Shown piece after piece: positions 1 through 10,154 of a stretch of DNA of 43,020 bases (position 1 is its first letter; every line of letters begins with the position of its first letter). Source of the DNA: Pirellulales bacterium. GTDB taxonomy: Bacteria; Planctomycetota; Planctomycetia; Pirellulales; JADZDJ01. The position numbers were made by a program, and so were the translations under genes. The DNA lies in assembly GCA_020851115.1 (NCBI GenBank), contig JADZDJ010000064.1, forward strand, positions 1 through 43,020, written 5' to 3'. Under the pieces are notes generated by a model. The model saw only the letters and a list, made by a program, of their open reading frames with translations, did not search any database and had not been told where the DNA came from.

Positions 1-471
1 CTGGCCTGTCCATGTTATCGCATGTATATGTATCTGTCAAGAGGTGCGAGATTGATTTATTGGGATGGGGGTTGCCGAGCGGGGATTGGATCACAGAAGC
101 ACGAAAACACGAACGAAAGCAGCGACCGCTTGCCCGGTGGCCCGTGATTTTCCAAGGTCGGCACGCGGGCGGATGATTTCAGAGGTTTGATGGCTGGCCT
201 ACGTGGCCCCTGGCCAATGCTACGCCTACACCGTTGCCGCCGCCGTCCGCAAGTCCCGAGCGATCGCAGCCTGCTCGACGTTCACGTTTCCATGACGGCC
301 TATTGACTCACTGAGCCGCCGAAGCGACCCTTTGCCGAGTGGGGCTTGCACCCACGGGAAACCAACACCTTTTCACGACGCACTAAGAAATGCAGGTTGA
401 GCCAATGGTCAAGAGGTACTTCGTGTAGCGCCGACCAACACAGCATTTTTTGAGTGCGATATTGCCGCGCC
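1..471. other. Left-edge intergenic stretch without a supported gene
   Basis: I see no reading frame here with convincing protein-like composition. Around 103-120 there is a stretch built from the repeated word 'cacgaa' (agcacgaaaacacgaacg), of the degenerate short-repeat type that recurs in this window. A minus-strand terminator for the serine acetyltransferase gene would be expected close to position 470, but no clear hairpin with a T-tract is visible. Confidence 0.5.
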
Positions 472-1431
472 TCAGATCACGAAATTTAAGTCTGGCTCCA
501 AGTCTCCAAGCCCTTCGTTGCGCATTCGTAGTTTTGGAGCCTCGATGACAACGGTCGTCTGCGGAGCGACGCTTTTCGTTAGCCAAACACTCGAACCGAC
601 GACTGAATGATGGCCGATGACCGTGCGGCCGCCGAGAATGGTTGCGCTGGCATAAATTATCACATGGTCTTCCAGAGTTGGATGGCGCTTTTGGCCGCGC
701 ACCAAATTTCCTTCGCCGTCGGTCGGAAAGCTGAGCGCTCCGAGTGTTACGCCTTGATAAAGTTTGACATAATTGCCGATTTCGCAGGTTTCGCCGACGA
801 CCACGCCGGTTCCGTGGTCGATGAAAAAATGGTGTCCGATCTTGGCGCCGGGATGGATGTCGATTCCGGTGCGCGAATGGGCCCATTCGGTCATCATGCG
901 TGGAATAAATGGCACTCCTAGTTTGTGCAACGCGTGCGCCAAACGATAAACCGTAATTGCTTCCAAGCCGGGATAGCAGAACACGATTTCGTCGGTCGTC
1001 CGCACCGCAGGGTCGCCATCGTAAGCGGCTTGCACGTCGAGCGCCAACATGCTCCGCAGTTCGGGAATGCATTCGAGAAATTGAATGGTTTTGGCCTGGC
1101 CGAGCGCTTCAAAATCGTTTTCGTCGGTACACATTTGACTGGCCCCCGAGTCGTGCCGCAATGCGCGGCCGATTTGCACGGTCAGCTTATCGTGCAACGA
1201 GTCAATCAAATCGCCCACATGGTACAACACATTGCCCATGTGCAGACCTTCGCGCCGCCGGAAGCCCGGATATAGAATCTCCTTCAGATCTTCGCAGCAA
1301 TTGATGATCACCTCGTAATTTGGCAACGCGCAATGTCCCAGGTGATTGATCGCGCTCTCGTGGCGGTAGGTTTGCACGATGCGCTTGGTCAACTCCGGCA
1401 GTTGCTCTTTAAGTCGAATGTCGGTAGCCAT
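472..1431 (-). CDS. cysE: Serine O-acetyltransferase (EpsC type)
   Basis: Transfers an acetyl group from acetyl-CoA to L-serine, giving O-acetylserine for cysteine synthesis in the cytoplasm. The protein is 319 residues from the ATG at 1431, with a helical N-terminal half and, from about residue 188, a left-handed beta-helix of hexapeptide repeats. DIHPGAKIG (191-199) opens that domain. The two histidines expected at the active site are visible in DHGTG (His206) and in KRHPTLED (His250). An upstream in-frame TTG at 1467 would add 12 residues; I prefer the ATG because the family-like sequence starts there, although neither start has a Shine-Dalgarno site. The C-terminal tail ([17 protein letters not shown]) differs from the usual PARxVG ending. 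The gene stands alone, with 489 bases between it and asnS. The family call is firm; the exact start is less so. Confidence 0.93.
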   Translation of the reverse strand: MATDIRLKEQLPELTKRIVQTYRHESAINHLGHCALPNYEVIINCCEDLKEILYPGFRRREGLHMGNVLYHVGDLIDSLHDKLTVQIGRALRHDSGASQMCTDENDFEALGQAKTIQFLECIPELRSMLALDVQAAYDGDPAVRTTDEIVFCYPGLEAITVYRLAHALHKLGVPFIPRMMTEWAHSRTGIDIHPGAKIGHHFFIDHGTGVVVGETCEIGNYVKLYQGVTLGALSFPTDGEGNLVRGQKRHPTLEDHVIIYASATILGGRTVIGHHSVVGSSVWLTKSVAPQTTVVIEAPKLRMRNEGLGDLEPDLNFVI

Positions 1432-1920
1432 GCGGAGGTGGGTGTCTAGGGTCAAGAAATCAAGCAAATTGCTTTCGCGGTATGTATTCTGCTAGTCGGC
1501 ACTTCGTTGCAAGTGTAATTTTCATCCGCGCTGCAACCATCGAAGATCCGCCTTCCAGGCAGGCGAGAATTGCATAGCGCAGCGGAAACGTGCGCCGGCA
1601 GTTAGACCGAACAACAACACCCGCGACAGACCAACATTCGGGCGAAATCGTTGTTCATGGCAGTGAAAATTGGCGGGGAAGGGCGAATTTTGGCAAGCTT
1701 TAACGCCCGCGATCTGGAATTGCCAACTTGGTTATCGTAAGCGTCACGGTCGGCAAAATCAATCGGACTAGGGATTCTAGTCGGCCGCAGGCAGCCGAGT
1801 AATTGAAGTAATTTCTGCGTCTGTAGCAACATTGCGGGAGATTATTCGGCTTTTCCCTGACGGGGAGTGGAAAAGGTGTTAGGAGCGAATGGCACCTTAG
1901 CTTCCATTGACCGCGGCGTC
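1432..1920. other. Intergenic stretch between asnS and cysE
   Basis: No supported gene. An imperfect hairpin with 7-base arms lies at 1850-1856 and 1869-1875, about 45 bases downstream of the asnS stop. It could mark the end of that minus-strand transcript, but the T-tract of an intrinsic terminator is missing. The remainder presumably holds the cysE promoter; no clear -35/-10 pair was found. Confidence 0.4.
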
Positions 1921-3312
1921 CTAGAAATCGGCGCTTCCTGGCGTGCGGGGGAAGGGGATGACATCGCGAATGTTTGCCATGCCGGTGATGAATTGCAAAA
2001 TTCGCTCCAATCCCAGGCCAAACCCGGAATGGGGAACCGTTCCATACCGTCGCAAATCGAGATACCACCAATATGGTTCGGGGTTTAGTCCCTGCTCTTG
2101 CATGCGGTTTTGCAAAATATCGAGGCGTTCTTCGCGCTGGCTGCCGCCGATGATTTCGCCGACGCCGGGGACCAGGATGTCCATCGCCCTCACGGTGCGG
2201 CCATCGTCGTTGACGCGCATGTAGAACGGTTTGATGCTGCGCGGGTAATCGAACAGAATAACCGGGCTTTTGAATTCCTGCTCGGTAAGCCAGCGTTCGT
2301 GCTCGGCTTGCAAATCGCGGCCCCAGGCGACGGGAAATTCAAACTTCTGGCCCGATTTTTCCAGCCGCTCCACGGCTTCGGTATAGGGCAGCCGAATGAA
2401 ATGGCTGGAGGCAATGTGCTCGAGCGTGGCGCGGACGGTTTTATCGACGCGCTGGTGGAAAAACTCCATTTCCTCGGCACAGTCTTGCAGCGCGTCGCGC
2501 AGGATGTGCTTGATAAACTCCTCGGCCAACTGCATGTTGTCGGCCAGCTCGTAGAACGCCATTTCTGGTTCGACCATCCAGAATTCGGCCAGATGGCGCG
2601 AGGTGTTCGAGTTTTCGGCCCGAAACGTCGGCCCAAAGGTGTATATATTGCCCAGCCCGCAGGCATACGCTTCGCCGCTGAGTTGCCCGCTGACCGTCAG
2701 ATAGGCCGCTTTGGCGAAAAAATCTTGGGCATAATCGACCGCCGCTTCACGCTTCGGCACGTTGGCCAGATTGAGCGTCGTGACCTTGAACATCTCCCCG
2801 GCCCCTTCGCAATCGCTGGCCGTAATGATCGGGGCATGCAAGTAGAGAAAGTTCCGCGCTTGGAAGAATTGGTGAATCGAATAGCTGACGCGATTTCGCA
2901 AGCGGGCGATGGCACCGAACGTGTTCGTTCGCGGCCGCAGATGCGCGATCGTTCGCAAAAACTCGAACGAATGCCCTTTCTTTTGCAGTGGATAGGCGTC
3001 TGTGTCGGCCGTGCCGTGAACAACGACGCTAGACGCCGCTACCTCGGTGGCCTGCCCTTTTCCCTGCGAGGCCTTGACTTCTCCCTCGACGGTCACGCTG
3101 GATCCGGGCGAGAGATGCTTAATTTCAGTCTCGTAATTCGACAACTTTGCGTCGGCAATGATTTGAATGTTACCGAAGCAGGAGCCGTCGTTGAGTTCCA
3201 GGAACGAGAAGCCCCCCTTAGAATCGCGGCGGGTGCGAATCCAGCCTTGCAGCTTTGCCTGCTTGCCGATCGTATCCGCCTTGCGCGCGTCCGCCACACT
3301 TCGCTTTTCCAT
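1921..3312 (-). CDS. asnS: Asparaginyl-tRNA synthetase
   Basis: Class IIb aminoacyl-tRNA synthetase that charges tRNA-Asn. The protein is 463 residues, a normal length. The N-terminal OB-fold anticodon-binding domain (about 1-110) contains [15 protein letters not shown] and [10 protein letters not shown]. The catalytic core shows motif 2 ([16 protein letters not shown]) and motif 3 ([10 protein letters not shown]), and the protein ends with the family-typical [10 protein letters not shown]. The asparagine-type reading of motif 2 (AENSNTSRH) favours AsnRS over AspRS. The ATG at 3312 is preceded by GGAG seven bases upstream; an open frame continues upstream to 3483, but that extension overlaps trxB and does not look like protein. 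The gene lies 40 bases downstream of trxB on the same strand and is probably co-transcribed with it. Confidence 0.96.
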   Translation of the reverse strand: MEKRSVADARKADTIGKQAKLQGWIRTRRDSKGGFSFLELNDGSCFGNIQIIADAKLSNYETEIKHLSPGSSVTVEGEVKASQGKGQATEVAASSVVVHGTADTDAYPLQKKGHSFEFLRTIAHLRPRTNTFGAIARLRNRVSYSIHQFFQARNFLYLHAPIITASDCEGAGEMFKVTTLNLANVPKREAAVDYAQDFFAKAAYLTVSGQLSGEAYACGLGNIYTFGPTFRAENSNTSRHLAEFWMVEPEMAFYELADNMQLAEEFIKHILRDALQDCAEEMEFFHQRVDKTVRATLEHIASSHFIRLPYTEAVERLEKSGQKFEFPVAWGRDLQAEHERWLTEQEFKSPVILFDYPRSIKPFYMRVNDDGRTVRAMDILVPGVGEIIGGSQREERLDILQNRMQEQGLNPEPYWWYLDLRRYGTVPHSGFGLGLERILQFITGMANIRDVIPFPRTPGSADF

Positions 3313-3352
3313 CGCTGCTCCAGGGATGAATTCCTTGATTTGCCTATTACTT

Positions 3353-4405
3353 CTAATGGATTCCCTTTGCCGCCAGCCAGCGCTCGGCGTCGAGCGCAGC
3401 CATGCAGCCTGTTCCGGCGGAAGTGATGGCCTGGCGGTAGTAATCGTCCGCCACATCGCCCGCGGCAAACACCCCATCGACACTCGTATTTGTGCGCAGC
3501 GGCTGCTTGAATTTGATATAGCCCTGTTCGTTGAGTTCCACCTGTCCGCGCAAAAACGCGGTATTCGGCGTGTGGCCGATGGCGAGAAAGACGCCGCTGG
3601 CTTCGAGCGACTTTAGCCCCCCGCCGGTCGTGCTGCGCAGACGTACGCTGGTCACGCCGGCTTGCTCGTCGCCGAGAACTTCATCGAGTGTATGATTCCA
3701 GACCATATCGATCTTCATATTCGACAATGCGCGCTCTTGCATGATTTTGCTCGCCCGCATTTTGTCGCGCCGCTGAACCATGTGAACCACCGATGCATAT
3801 TTCGTGAGATAGGTCGCTTCTTCAACCGCGGAATCGCCACCACCGACGACGACCAGCGGCCGATTGCGGAATCGCGGCAGTGCGCCGTCGCACACGGCGC
3901 AAGCACTCACGCCGCGATTTTTGTACTTTTCTTCCGAGGACAGCCCCAGGTAATTCGCCTTCGCACCAGTGGCGACAAGGATCGTGTGCGTCTCGACGGT
4001 TGGTCCCTCGCGAGGTTTCACCGTAAACGGCCGCCGATTCAAATCGACCTCGACGACATCGTCGGTGACGATCCGCGTGCCGAAGTTTGTCGCTTGCTGT
4101 CGCATCAGCTCCATCAGTTCAGGCCCGGTGACGGCGTGTTTGCCTTCGTGGATGTTCATGTATTGAAGGCGGTCTTTCGAGAGGGCCGACTCCAGAAACG
4201 ATTTCAAATCGCCGGCGGGAAAGCCAGCGTAGTTCTCGACCTCGGTCGTCAGCGCAAGCTGGCCGAGCGGAAGCGTCCCCGCCAAGCGGTTTTCCTCGGT
4301 GATCGCTCCCTCGAAAACGAGCGGCTGAAGTTCCGCTCGCGCTGCGTAAATGGCCGCCGACCAGCCGGCCGGGCCGCTGCCGATGATGACTACTTTTTCT
4401 GCCAC
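3353..4405 (-). CDS. trxB: Thioredoxin-disulfide reductase
   Basis: NADPH-dependent flavoenzyme that keeps thioredoxin reduced. The protein is 350 residues from the GTG at 4405. It shows the FAD-binding GSGPAG (residues 9-14), the redox pair in CAVC (169-172, within [11 protein letters not shown]), the NADPH-binding GGGDSA (188-193) and the C-terminal FAD motif GVFAAGDV. The start is decided by an excellent Shine-Dalgarno site: GAGGAG sits seven bases before the GTG. A TTG at 4420 lies upstream of that ribosome site and is less likely. It is the first gene of a probable trxB-asnS transcript and is divergent from cstA. Confidence 0.96.
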   Translation of the reverse strand: MAEKVVIIGSGPAGWSAAIYAARAELQPLVFEGAITEENRLAGTLPLGQLALTTEVENYAGFPAGDLKSFLESALSKDRLQYMNIHEGKHAVTGPELMELMRQQATNFGTRIVTDDVVEVDLNRRPFTVKPREGPTVETHTILVATGAKANYLGLSSEEKYKNRGVSACAVCDGALPRFRNRPLVVVGGGDSAVEEATYLTKYASVVHMVQRRDKMRASKIMQERALSNMKIDMVWNHTLDEVLGDEQAGVTSVRLRSTTGGGLKSLEASGVFLAIGHTPNTAFLRGQVELNEQGYIKFKQPLRTNTSVDGVFAAGDVADDYYRQAITSAGTGCMAALDAERWLAAKGIH

Positions 4406-4535
4406 AGCATTTCTCCTCAAATCGCGACGCGGGGTAGGCTATTCAGTCCGCTAGAACCGGATGCATGGCAGGCAAAAAAGCCGGCCCCATGATCCAAATC
4501 ACGTTTTAGTTTCAGATCGAATCGCCAAAGCCGCA

Positions 4536-4563
4536 ATTATAGGGATACTGCTAGAGTCGTCTA
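4536..4563 (-). promoter_or_regulatory. Candidate sigma-70-like promoter for trxB
   Basis: Read on the minus strand, TAGACG (4563-4558) is followed after 16 bases by a perfect TATAAT (4541-4536). It points at trxB, giving a leader of roughly 120 bases. It lies in the gap between trxB and the divergent cstA. The -35 matches at 4 of 6 positions. Seen by eye only; no start-site data. Confidence 0.45.
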
Positions 4564-4639
4564 TTGGTTCGTATTGCCGCGGCATCTGCACGACGGTATC
4601 GTGAGTTGTAGAAAATGCGCGGATTGGGGGACGTATTTT

Positions 4640-6481
4640 ATGAACCTGCTTGCCATCGTCGCCATCGCAGCGGTCGTTTTGACCGTGGCCTATTTCACCT
4701 ATGGCCGGCTGTTGACGCGGCTGCTGCAATTGGACGCAGCGCGAGCGACTCCGGCCGTCGAATTGCGCGACGATTTGGATTACGATCCGATCGATTCGAA
4801 ATTCCTGCTCAGCCAACACTTTTCCGCGATTGCCGCCGCGGGGCCGATCGTCGGCCCGATCTTGGCCGGCCTGATGTTCGGCTGGGTTCCAGCACTGCTT
4901 TGGATTCTAATCGGCTCGATCTTGATCGGCGGCGTCCACGATATGACGGCGCTGACGGCTTCGATTCGGCACAAGGCCAGGTCGATTGCGGAGGTCGTGC
5001 GGCAGCACATGAGCCAACGCTCGTTTTTGCTGTTTCTCGCGTTCATCTGGATCGCTTTGGTGTACATCATCGTGGCGTTTACCGATGTCACGGCGTCGGC
5101 CTTTGTCGGTGGCGATGAATTGGTTCGGCGCGGCACGGCGACCGCGATGGCTGCCGATCCAAGCGCGGTGACCGCCGAAACCATCGGCGAGAGCGGCGGC
5201 GTGACCGGTGGAGCCATTGCAACGTCGTCGATTTTGTATCTCGTACTGCCGATTGTCATGGGGTTGTTGCTGCGCTACACGAGGCTTTCGCTCGGCTGGG
5301 CCACGTTGATCTTTGTTCCACTGGTGGGTGTGGTCATCTGGGTTGGCCAGTATTTTCCGTTCGACCTCGGCTTGATCCTTCAGCGACTCCATCCCACGAT
5401 GGATTTAAGCGCTGCCGATCAAGCGGCGCAAAAGTGGTGGGACGTGGCGCTATTGGCTTATTGCTTGATCGCCGGGGTCGTGCCGGTGTGGCTGCTGCTG
5501 CAACCGCGCGGGCACTTGGGAGGATATTTTCTGTATGCGGCGCTGATGGCAGGTTTTATCGGCGTCGTCTTGGGCGGATTCGAGATTCAATACGACGCCT
5601 TCAAGGGTTGGGGAGCGACGGGCGGCAAGGGAGAGACGCTATTGCCGTTCCTGTTTATTACGATCGCCTGCGGGGCATGTTCCGGATTTCATTCGCTGAT
5701 CGCATCTGGCACAACGTCAAAACAATTGAAGTTTGAAACGGACGCCAGGCCCGTTGGCTACGGCGCGATGCTTTTGGAAGCCATGGTGGCAACCTTTGCG
5801 CTTGCGAGCGTGATGATCTTGTCGAACGACAGCGCGTTAACCAAGCAAAGCCCCAACCAAATCTATGCTAGCGGGCTGGGCGAATTTTTGGGTACGCTGG
5901 GCATTGCCAAAGGCTTCGCCATTGCATTCGGACTGATGGCCTTTACGACATTCGTTTACGATACGCTCGATGTTTGCACGCGGCTGGGGCGGTACATCAT
6001 TCAAGAACTGACGGGTTTGCAGAACTGGATCGGGCGGTGGTTGGGGACTGCACTGACGGCGGGTGTGCCGCTCTATTTCCTGTTGAATCCGCCAATCGAC
6101 GCAAGTGGAAAGGCGGTTCCCGCTTGGAAGACCTTTTGGTTTTTATTCGGGGCGAGCAATCAATTGCTGGCCGCGTTGTCGCTGCTGGGAGTGACCGTGT
6201 GGTTATGGCGAACGCGAAGGGCAGGTTGGGTGTGGTTTGTGACCGGAATTCCGACGGTCGTCATGTACACGATGAGCACGTGGGCGCTGGTCGCGATGAC
6301 CTGGCCGAAGTTTCTGAATGGCGATGGTGAATTTTCGGCTCCCTCCGACCCAGTGCCGTGGGCGGGGCTGATTTTGATACTTCTTGCGCTGTTGATGCTT
6401 ATCGAGGCCGTGTTGGCAATCGCCCAATCCAAAGCGCCGCCGGCGGCGGGAACTCAACCGAAGCTTGTGCCAGCGACCTAG
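4640..6481 (+). CDS. cstA: Carbon starvation protein CstA-type transporter
   Basis: Polytopic inner-membrane protein of the CstA family, which takes up peptides or pyruvate under carbon limitation. The protein is 613 residues from the ATG at 4640, with many hydrophobic helices. Family motifs visible include HFSAIAAAGPIVGPILAGL, GSILIGGVHDMTALTASIRH, GACSGFHSLIASGTTSKQL and the C-terminal FGASNQLLAALSLLGV. An in-frame ATG at 4574 would add 22 polar residues that do not look like a membrane-protein start, so I reject it. The gene converges on fliM with only 22 bases between the stops, and no terminator hairpin is evident there. Substrate (peptides or pyruvate) cannot be told from sequence. Confidence 0.94.
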   Translation: MNLLAIVAIAAVVLTVAYFTYGRLLTRLLQLDAARATPAVELRDDLDYDPIDSKFLLSQHFSAIAAAGPIVGPILAGLMFGWVPALLWILIGSILIGGVHDMTALTASIRHKARSIAEVVRQHMSQRSFLLFLAFIWIALVYIIVAFTDVTASAFVGGDELVRRGTATAMAADPSAVTAETIGESGGVTGGAIATSSILYLVLPIVMGLLLRYTRLSLGWATLIFVPLVGVVIWVGQYFPFDLGLILQRLHPTMDLSAADQAAQKWWDVALLAYCLIAGVVPVWLLLQPRGHLGGYFLYAALMAGFIGVVLGGFEIQYDAFKGWGATGGKGETLLPFLFITIACGACSGFHSLIASGTTSKQLKFETDARPVGYGAMLLEAMVATFALASVMILSNDSALTKQSPNQIYASGLGEFLGTLGIAKGFAIAFGLMAFTTFVYDTLDVCTRLGRYIIQELTGLQNWIGRWLGTALTAGVPLYFLLNPPIDASGKAVPAWKTFWFLFGASNQLLAALSLLGVTVWLWRTRRAGWVWFVTGIPTVVMYTMSTWALVAMTWPKFLNGDGEFSAPSDPVPWAGLILILLALLMLIEAVLAIAQSKAPPAAGTQPKLVPAT

Positions 6482-6503
6482 CGACAAAGGTGCAGGTGAA
6501 GCA

Positions 6504-7520
6504 TTATTCGATGGCGTTTTCAATTCGAACCGCTTTTCGACCGCCGGCTGCCCCCAGATGGCCGAAAAATTCTGGATGACCGTCAAGCTTGACGATCGCG
6601 GGCGAATCGATGCGATGCTCGACGGCGATCAGGTCGCCGATCGTAAGGTTTGCCACCTCCTCGGCCGTTGTTGGCGATGAGAGCAGGTCGACCGTCAGTT
6701 GCACTCGATCGACTGGCGCAGGATTGTGGTCGAAGGTTGTCGGTTGAGGCCCACCGATCGACGTGCCCGAATTGGGCAAGAGATGCCGCTGTAGCACATC
6801 CATCGCCTGCGGCGGAATGCCGAACCGCAGCGTGCCGCGAGCCTTTCCAAGCCGCGCATCGTACGAAGCGACGAAAACCTCGCTCTCCGGCGGGCCAAGC
6901 GAAAGCCAACGCGGGTCGCATTCGATCCGCTCGAGCGACAGGGCCAGGCCGATCGTGCTTGCCCAGGCGCGGTTCATTTCGCCGGCAACGCAAGCGCCGA
7001 GTCGCATGGATAGACGCTGCTCGATCTCGCTCAGTGGGCGAGGCTCGGCTGTTGCGATCGCGCCGATGTTGTTGCCGAGCAGACGGTCGAGCATCGGAAT
7101 GAGAATCGCGGTGGGGATTTCGAGGATCCACGGCCCCGCCGCCGCGGGAGAACGGAATGAGTAGATGCAAGTTGGCGCTGCGATGCTCTCGGTGAACGAT
7201 TGGCAATCGATCGCGTCGATATCCGTCAATCGCACCTCGACGGCGGTTCGCAGCAACGCGGAAAGGGCAACGCCGACATTGTGGGCGGCCTGTTCGTGAA
7301 TTGCCCACAGGCGATTGCGGCGCTTGCGATCGGCGGGGGTTTCACGGTGACGGTGACGGGGTCGGGAGTCAGTGTCGTCGGGAGTCTTACCATTTGGCGA
7401 GGCTTCGCTCGACACTGACTCCCGACCCCTTTCGCGCGGCATCGAGGCAGCGTCAGCACTTGTTGCAGCCTGGCCCAAGAGGGCTTCGATTTCCGCAGGG
7501 GTGAGAAAGTTTTCGCTCAT
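6504..7520 (-). CDS. fliM: Flagellar motor switch protein FliM
   Basis: FliM forms the flagellar C-ring, binds phospho-CheY at its N-terminus and FliG/FliN through its middle and C-terminal domains. The protein is 338 residues. The N-terminal LTPAEIEALL (6-15) matches the conserved LSQxEIDALL-type peptide. The middle region contains YSFRSPAAAGPWILEIPT and MLDRLLGNN, typical of the CheC-like domain. The last ~80 residues form a SpoA/surface-presentation domain (VQLTVDLLSSPTTAEEV, LTIGDLIAVEH). The ATG has GGAGG seven bases upstream. Oddities: no other flagellar gene is nearby, and the linker between the N-terminal peptide and the middle domain (residues 31-54) is encoded by a 72-base inverted-repeat element. 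It lies 94 bases downstream of proA on the same strand. Confidence 0.9.
   Translation of the reverse strand: MSENFLTPAEIEALLGQAATSADAASMPRERGRESVSSEASPNGKTPDDTDSRPRHRHRETPADRKRRNRLWAIHEQAAHNVGVALSALLRTAVEVRLTDIDAIDCQSFTESIAAPTCIYSFRSPAAAGPWILEIPTAILIPMLDRLLGNNIGAIATAEPRPLSEIEQRLSMRLGACVAGEMNRAWASTIGLALSLERIECDPRWLSLGPPESEVFVASYDARLGKARGTLRFGIPPQAMDVLQRHLLPNSGTSIGGPQPTTFDHNPAPVDRVQLTVDLLSSPTTAEEVANLTIGDLIAVEHRIDSPAIVKLDGHPEFFGHLGAAGGRKAVRIENAIE
7358..7429. repeat. REP-like inverted repeat inside fliM
   Basis: Two perfect 20-base arms (ggggtcgggagtcagtgtcg at 7358-7377 and its reverse complement at 7410-7429) enclose a 32-base spacer. The whole element is 72 bases, a multiple of three, so the fliM frame is kept and it is translated as the Arg/Ser/Asp-rich linker around residues 31-54. 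The arm resembles the AAAGGGGTC-type ends of bacterial REP sequences mobilised by RAYT transposases; that resemblance is recalled, not searched. Confidence 0.75.
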
Positions 7521-7614
7521 TGCGATGCCTCCATGCTAGGAGAGGGGCGAGGATGGAATGGAAAGGGAAATTGAGTAGTACCCTGCTTCCCGTCGTCTCG
7601 CGCTCCTCGCCCGG

Positions 7615-8880
7615 CTACTCTCGGACGTGTCCTTCGCCGATGACCACGTACTTATAGCTAGTCAATTCCTTTAATCCGCACGGTCCGCGAGCGTGGAATT
7701 TGTCAGTGCTGATGCCGATTTCCGCGCCCAGCCCAAATTCGCCGCCGTCGTTGAACCGCGTGCTGGCGTTGACCATCACGGCCGCACTATCGACCTGCTC
7801 GGCAAACTGCTTTGCGGCCTCGGGATCGCCGGTGACGATCGCATCCGTGTGATGAGATCCGTATCGATTGACATGCTCGATCGCTTCATCCAGCGATTCA
7901 ACCACGCGACAGGAGATGATCGGACCTAAATACTCCGCTTTGAAATCGGCCTCGGTCGCCGGTTTGGCGCTGGCAATCCACGTTCGCGTGCTCTCGTCTC
8001 CACGAATTTCGACTCCCTGTTTATCGAGCGCCGCGCCAATCCGCGGCAAGAACTCCGCCACCACTCCGGAATGAACCAGCAAAGATTCGGCCGCATTGCA
8101 AACTCCCATTCGCTGGCATTTCGCATTGACCGCAATTCGCTCTGCGATCGCCAAATCGGCAGCCCGATCGATGTAGACATGACAATTGCCCGTAAAATGC
8201 TTGATGACCGGCATGGTCGCTTCCTCCGCCACGCGTCGAATCAAGCCTTCACCTCCCCGAGGGATCGCCAAGTCGATGAGGTCGTGCATCTGCAATAAAC
8301 AGCCGACCGCCGCTCGATCGGCAGTTTTGACTAGCTGCACGGCATCCACGGGAAGCTGACACTCGTTGAGCGCTTGGCGCAGGAGATCGACAATCGCCTG
8401 GCTGCTGTGGGCGGCTTCCTTGCCGCCGCGCAAAATCACGGCATTGCCGCTTTTGACACAAATTGCCGCCGCGTCGGAAGTCACATTCGGCCGCGATTCA
8501 TAAATGAACAGCACGACTCCTAGCGGCACGCGAACCTTCGAGATTTTCAAGCCATTGGGACGAACGGTGGATTCGATGACTTCGCCGACAGGGTCGGTCA
8601 AAGCCGCGATGTCCTCCAGGGCCTTGGCAATCGTTTGAAGTCGCTCTGGCGTCAACGTCAACCGATCTATCTCGGCATTGGACAGGCCAAAACCGGGAGC
8701 CGCCGCGACATCGTGCCGATTGGCAGCCAAAATCGAATCGGATTGTTCCCGCAATAGGTCGGCGGCGCGCCAGAGCCATTCGACCTTTCGAGCGCTCTTG
8801 GCGCGTACAAGCTCGACTGCCGCCGCCCGCGCGCGCCGAGCGACATCGAGGCAGTAGTCGCGCATCTCGATGGATTCCAT
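7615..8880 (-). CDS. proA: Glutamate-5-semialdehyde dehydrogenase
   Basis: NADPH-dependent reduction of glutamyl-5-phosphate, second step of proline synthesis. The protein is 421 residues from the ATG at 8880, the usual family length; an ATG at 8940 would add 20 residues not seen in the family, and neither start has a good ribosome site. Aldehyde-dehydrogenase-fold motifs are clear: [42 protein letters not shown] and the catalytic cysteine in MGVCNAAES (Cys261). The C-terminal substrate region reads [20 protein letters not shown]. No proB is in the window. It precedes fliM on the same strand with a 94-base gap. Confidence 0.95.
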   Translation of the reverse strand: MESIEMRDYCLDVARRARAAAVELVRAKSARKVEWLWRAADLLREQSDSILAANRHDVAAAPGFGLSNAEIDRLTLTPERLQTIAKALEDIAALTDPVGEVIESTVRPNGLKISKVRVPLGVVLFIYESRPNVTSDAAAICVKSGNAVILRGGKEAAHSSQAIVDLLRQALNECQLPVDAVQLVKTADRAAVGCLLQMHDLIDLAIPRGGEGLIRRVAEEATMPVIKHFTGNCHVYIDRAADLAIAERIAVNAKCQRMGVCNAAESLLVHSGVVAEFLPRIGAALDKQGVEIRGDESTRTWIASAKPATEADFKAEYLGPIISCRVVESLDEAIEHVNRYGSHHTDAIVTGDPEAAKQFAEQVDSAAVMVNASTRFNDGGEFGLGAEIGISTDKFHARGPCGLKELTSYKYVVIGEGHVRE

Positions 8881-8944
8881 TTCGGCCACGTGATTCGAAC
8901 TGGAAAACTTGTCAACGGCGAATCCTATCGCCGCAGCCATGGGT

Positions 8945-9133
8945 TCACATGAGCGCCGGGTTTCGGCTCCTGCAGCGAAGTATCCGCGAAGCGCTTGCGT
9001 GGGTCAACGGCGAAGCAAACTCATCACACTCGGCAGCGATGCCGCAGCGGTGTTCGGCGACTATTTTTTCAAGGTTCAGCGGCATCAGGAACCGTCGATC
9101 AACATAGCCGATCCCTGCGGTCTCCATCCTCAC
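8945..9133 (-). CDS. Possible small protein between folP and proA
   Basis: A 62-codon frame starting at GTG (ATG two codons later, 9127) sits 18 bases after the folP stop and ends just before the longer proA start candidate. The spacing is operon-like, and the middle reads as plausible protein ([19 protein letters not shown]). I do not recognise a family, and there is no well-placed Shine-Dalgarno site. It could equally be chance open frame in a 210-base gap. Confidence 0.2.
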   Translation of the reverse strand: MRMETAGIGYVDRRFLMPLNLEKIVAEHRCGIAAECDEFASPLTHASASRILRCRSRNPALM

Positions 9134-9151
9134 GACACCGGCGTGAGCAGT

Positions 9152-10042
9152 TCATGGGCCGTCCACCGCCTCGAAAAGTTGCAGCGCTTGCTTCACCGGC
9201 CCAACGTCATGCACTCGCAATAATTGGACACCCTGAGCCGCCAACGCGCAGGCGACGCCAATCGTACCGGCACAGCGGTTGGCGCACTTGTCGCCCAGCA
9301 CCTGGGCAATAAAGCCCTTCCGCGAATGGCCCACCAGCACCGGACAACCGAGTTCATGGAAACGCCAGCAATGGGCCAGCAGCGTCAGATTGTGCTCGTG
9401 AGTCTTTCCAAAACCGATGCCAGGATCGAGACAAATCTTCTCTCGAGCGATACCGGCCGCTTCGAGCATGTCGCGCGTGTCGAGCAGGAAATGTAAAATG
9501 TCGGCCACCACGTCGCGATAGTTGGGATTGTCTTGCATCGACTGCGGCGTCCCCTGCATGTGCATCGCGCAAACGCCGGCTCCGCTGGCCTGGACGACCG
9601 CCAGCATTTCGCGATCGCCGGTCAGCGCCGTCACATCGTTAATGATCTCGACGCCGGCATCGACCGCGGCACGCGCCACGTCAGCCTTCGAGGTATCGAT
9701 CGAAACCGGCACGCTCACTTGCTTGCACACCGCCTGAACTACCGGCAGAACGCGATCAAGTTCTTCTTGGACCGGAACGGATTCGGAATATGGCCGCGTA
9801 CTTTCTCCACCGATGTCGATGAAATCAGCTCCTTCGCCGACTAGTTTCAATGCCTGGTCGACCGCGGCTTTTGGATCGTAATACCGCCCGCCATCGGAAA
9901 AGCTGTCCGGTGTCACATTCACAATACCCATGAGCAAGGGTCGTGAAGGCAGCGGTACCTGGCGGGTCCGAGTTTGCCAACTGCTAGCCCGCTGCGGTCT
10001 TGCTTTCGACCTTTCGACGGATGGCTTTTCGACGGCTTCCAT
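9152..10042 (-). CDS. folP: Dihydropteroate synthase
   Basis: Condenses p-aminobenzoate with hydroxymethyl-dihydropterin diphosphate in folate synthesis; target of sulfonamides. The protein is 296 residues from the ATG at 10042. The complete set of TIM-barrel motifs is visible in order: GIVNVTPDSFSDGG, FIDIGGESTRP, VSIDTSKADVA, INDVTAL, DPGIGFGKT and GHSRKGF. About 37 residues precede the first motif, rich in Arg and Ser; a GTG at 10087 would lengthen this further. No clear ribosome site decides the start. Same strand as the downstream proA. Confidence 0.95.
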   Translation of the reverse strand: MEAVEKPSVERSKARPQRASSWQTRTRQVPLPSRPLLMGIVNVTPDSFSDGGRYYDPKAAVDQALKLVGEGADFIDIGGESTRPYSESVPVQEELDRVLPVVQAVCKQVSVPVSIDTSKADVARAAVDAGVEIINDVTALTGDREMLAVVQASGAGVCAMHMQGTPQSMQDNPNYRDVVADILHFLLDTRDMLEAAGIAREKICLDPGIGFGKTHEHNLTLLAHCWRFHELGCPVLVGHSRKGFIAQVLGDKCANRCAGTIGVACALAAQGVQLLRVHDVGPVKQALQLFEAVDGP

Positions 10043-10154
10043 GACGTTGATGGTAGCAAATTGACGCGTGTGAAACCAACCCGACACCCTGGCGACCGCG
10101 GAGCCGATGGGCGGACGGTCGCGGCATTGTCTTGCGGTCGCGTCGCGTTGGCGT

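Noticed and set aside
1850-1875. Hairpin downstream of asnS as an intrinsic terminator
   Set aside because: Arms of seven bases but no T-tract on the transcribed strand.
2098-3426. Long plus-strand open frame (442 codons) opposite asnS
   Set aside because: It is the antisense of a fully conserved asparaginyl-tRNA synthetase; its Arg/His/Gln-rich composition is that of an antisense shadow in a GC-rich gene.
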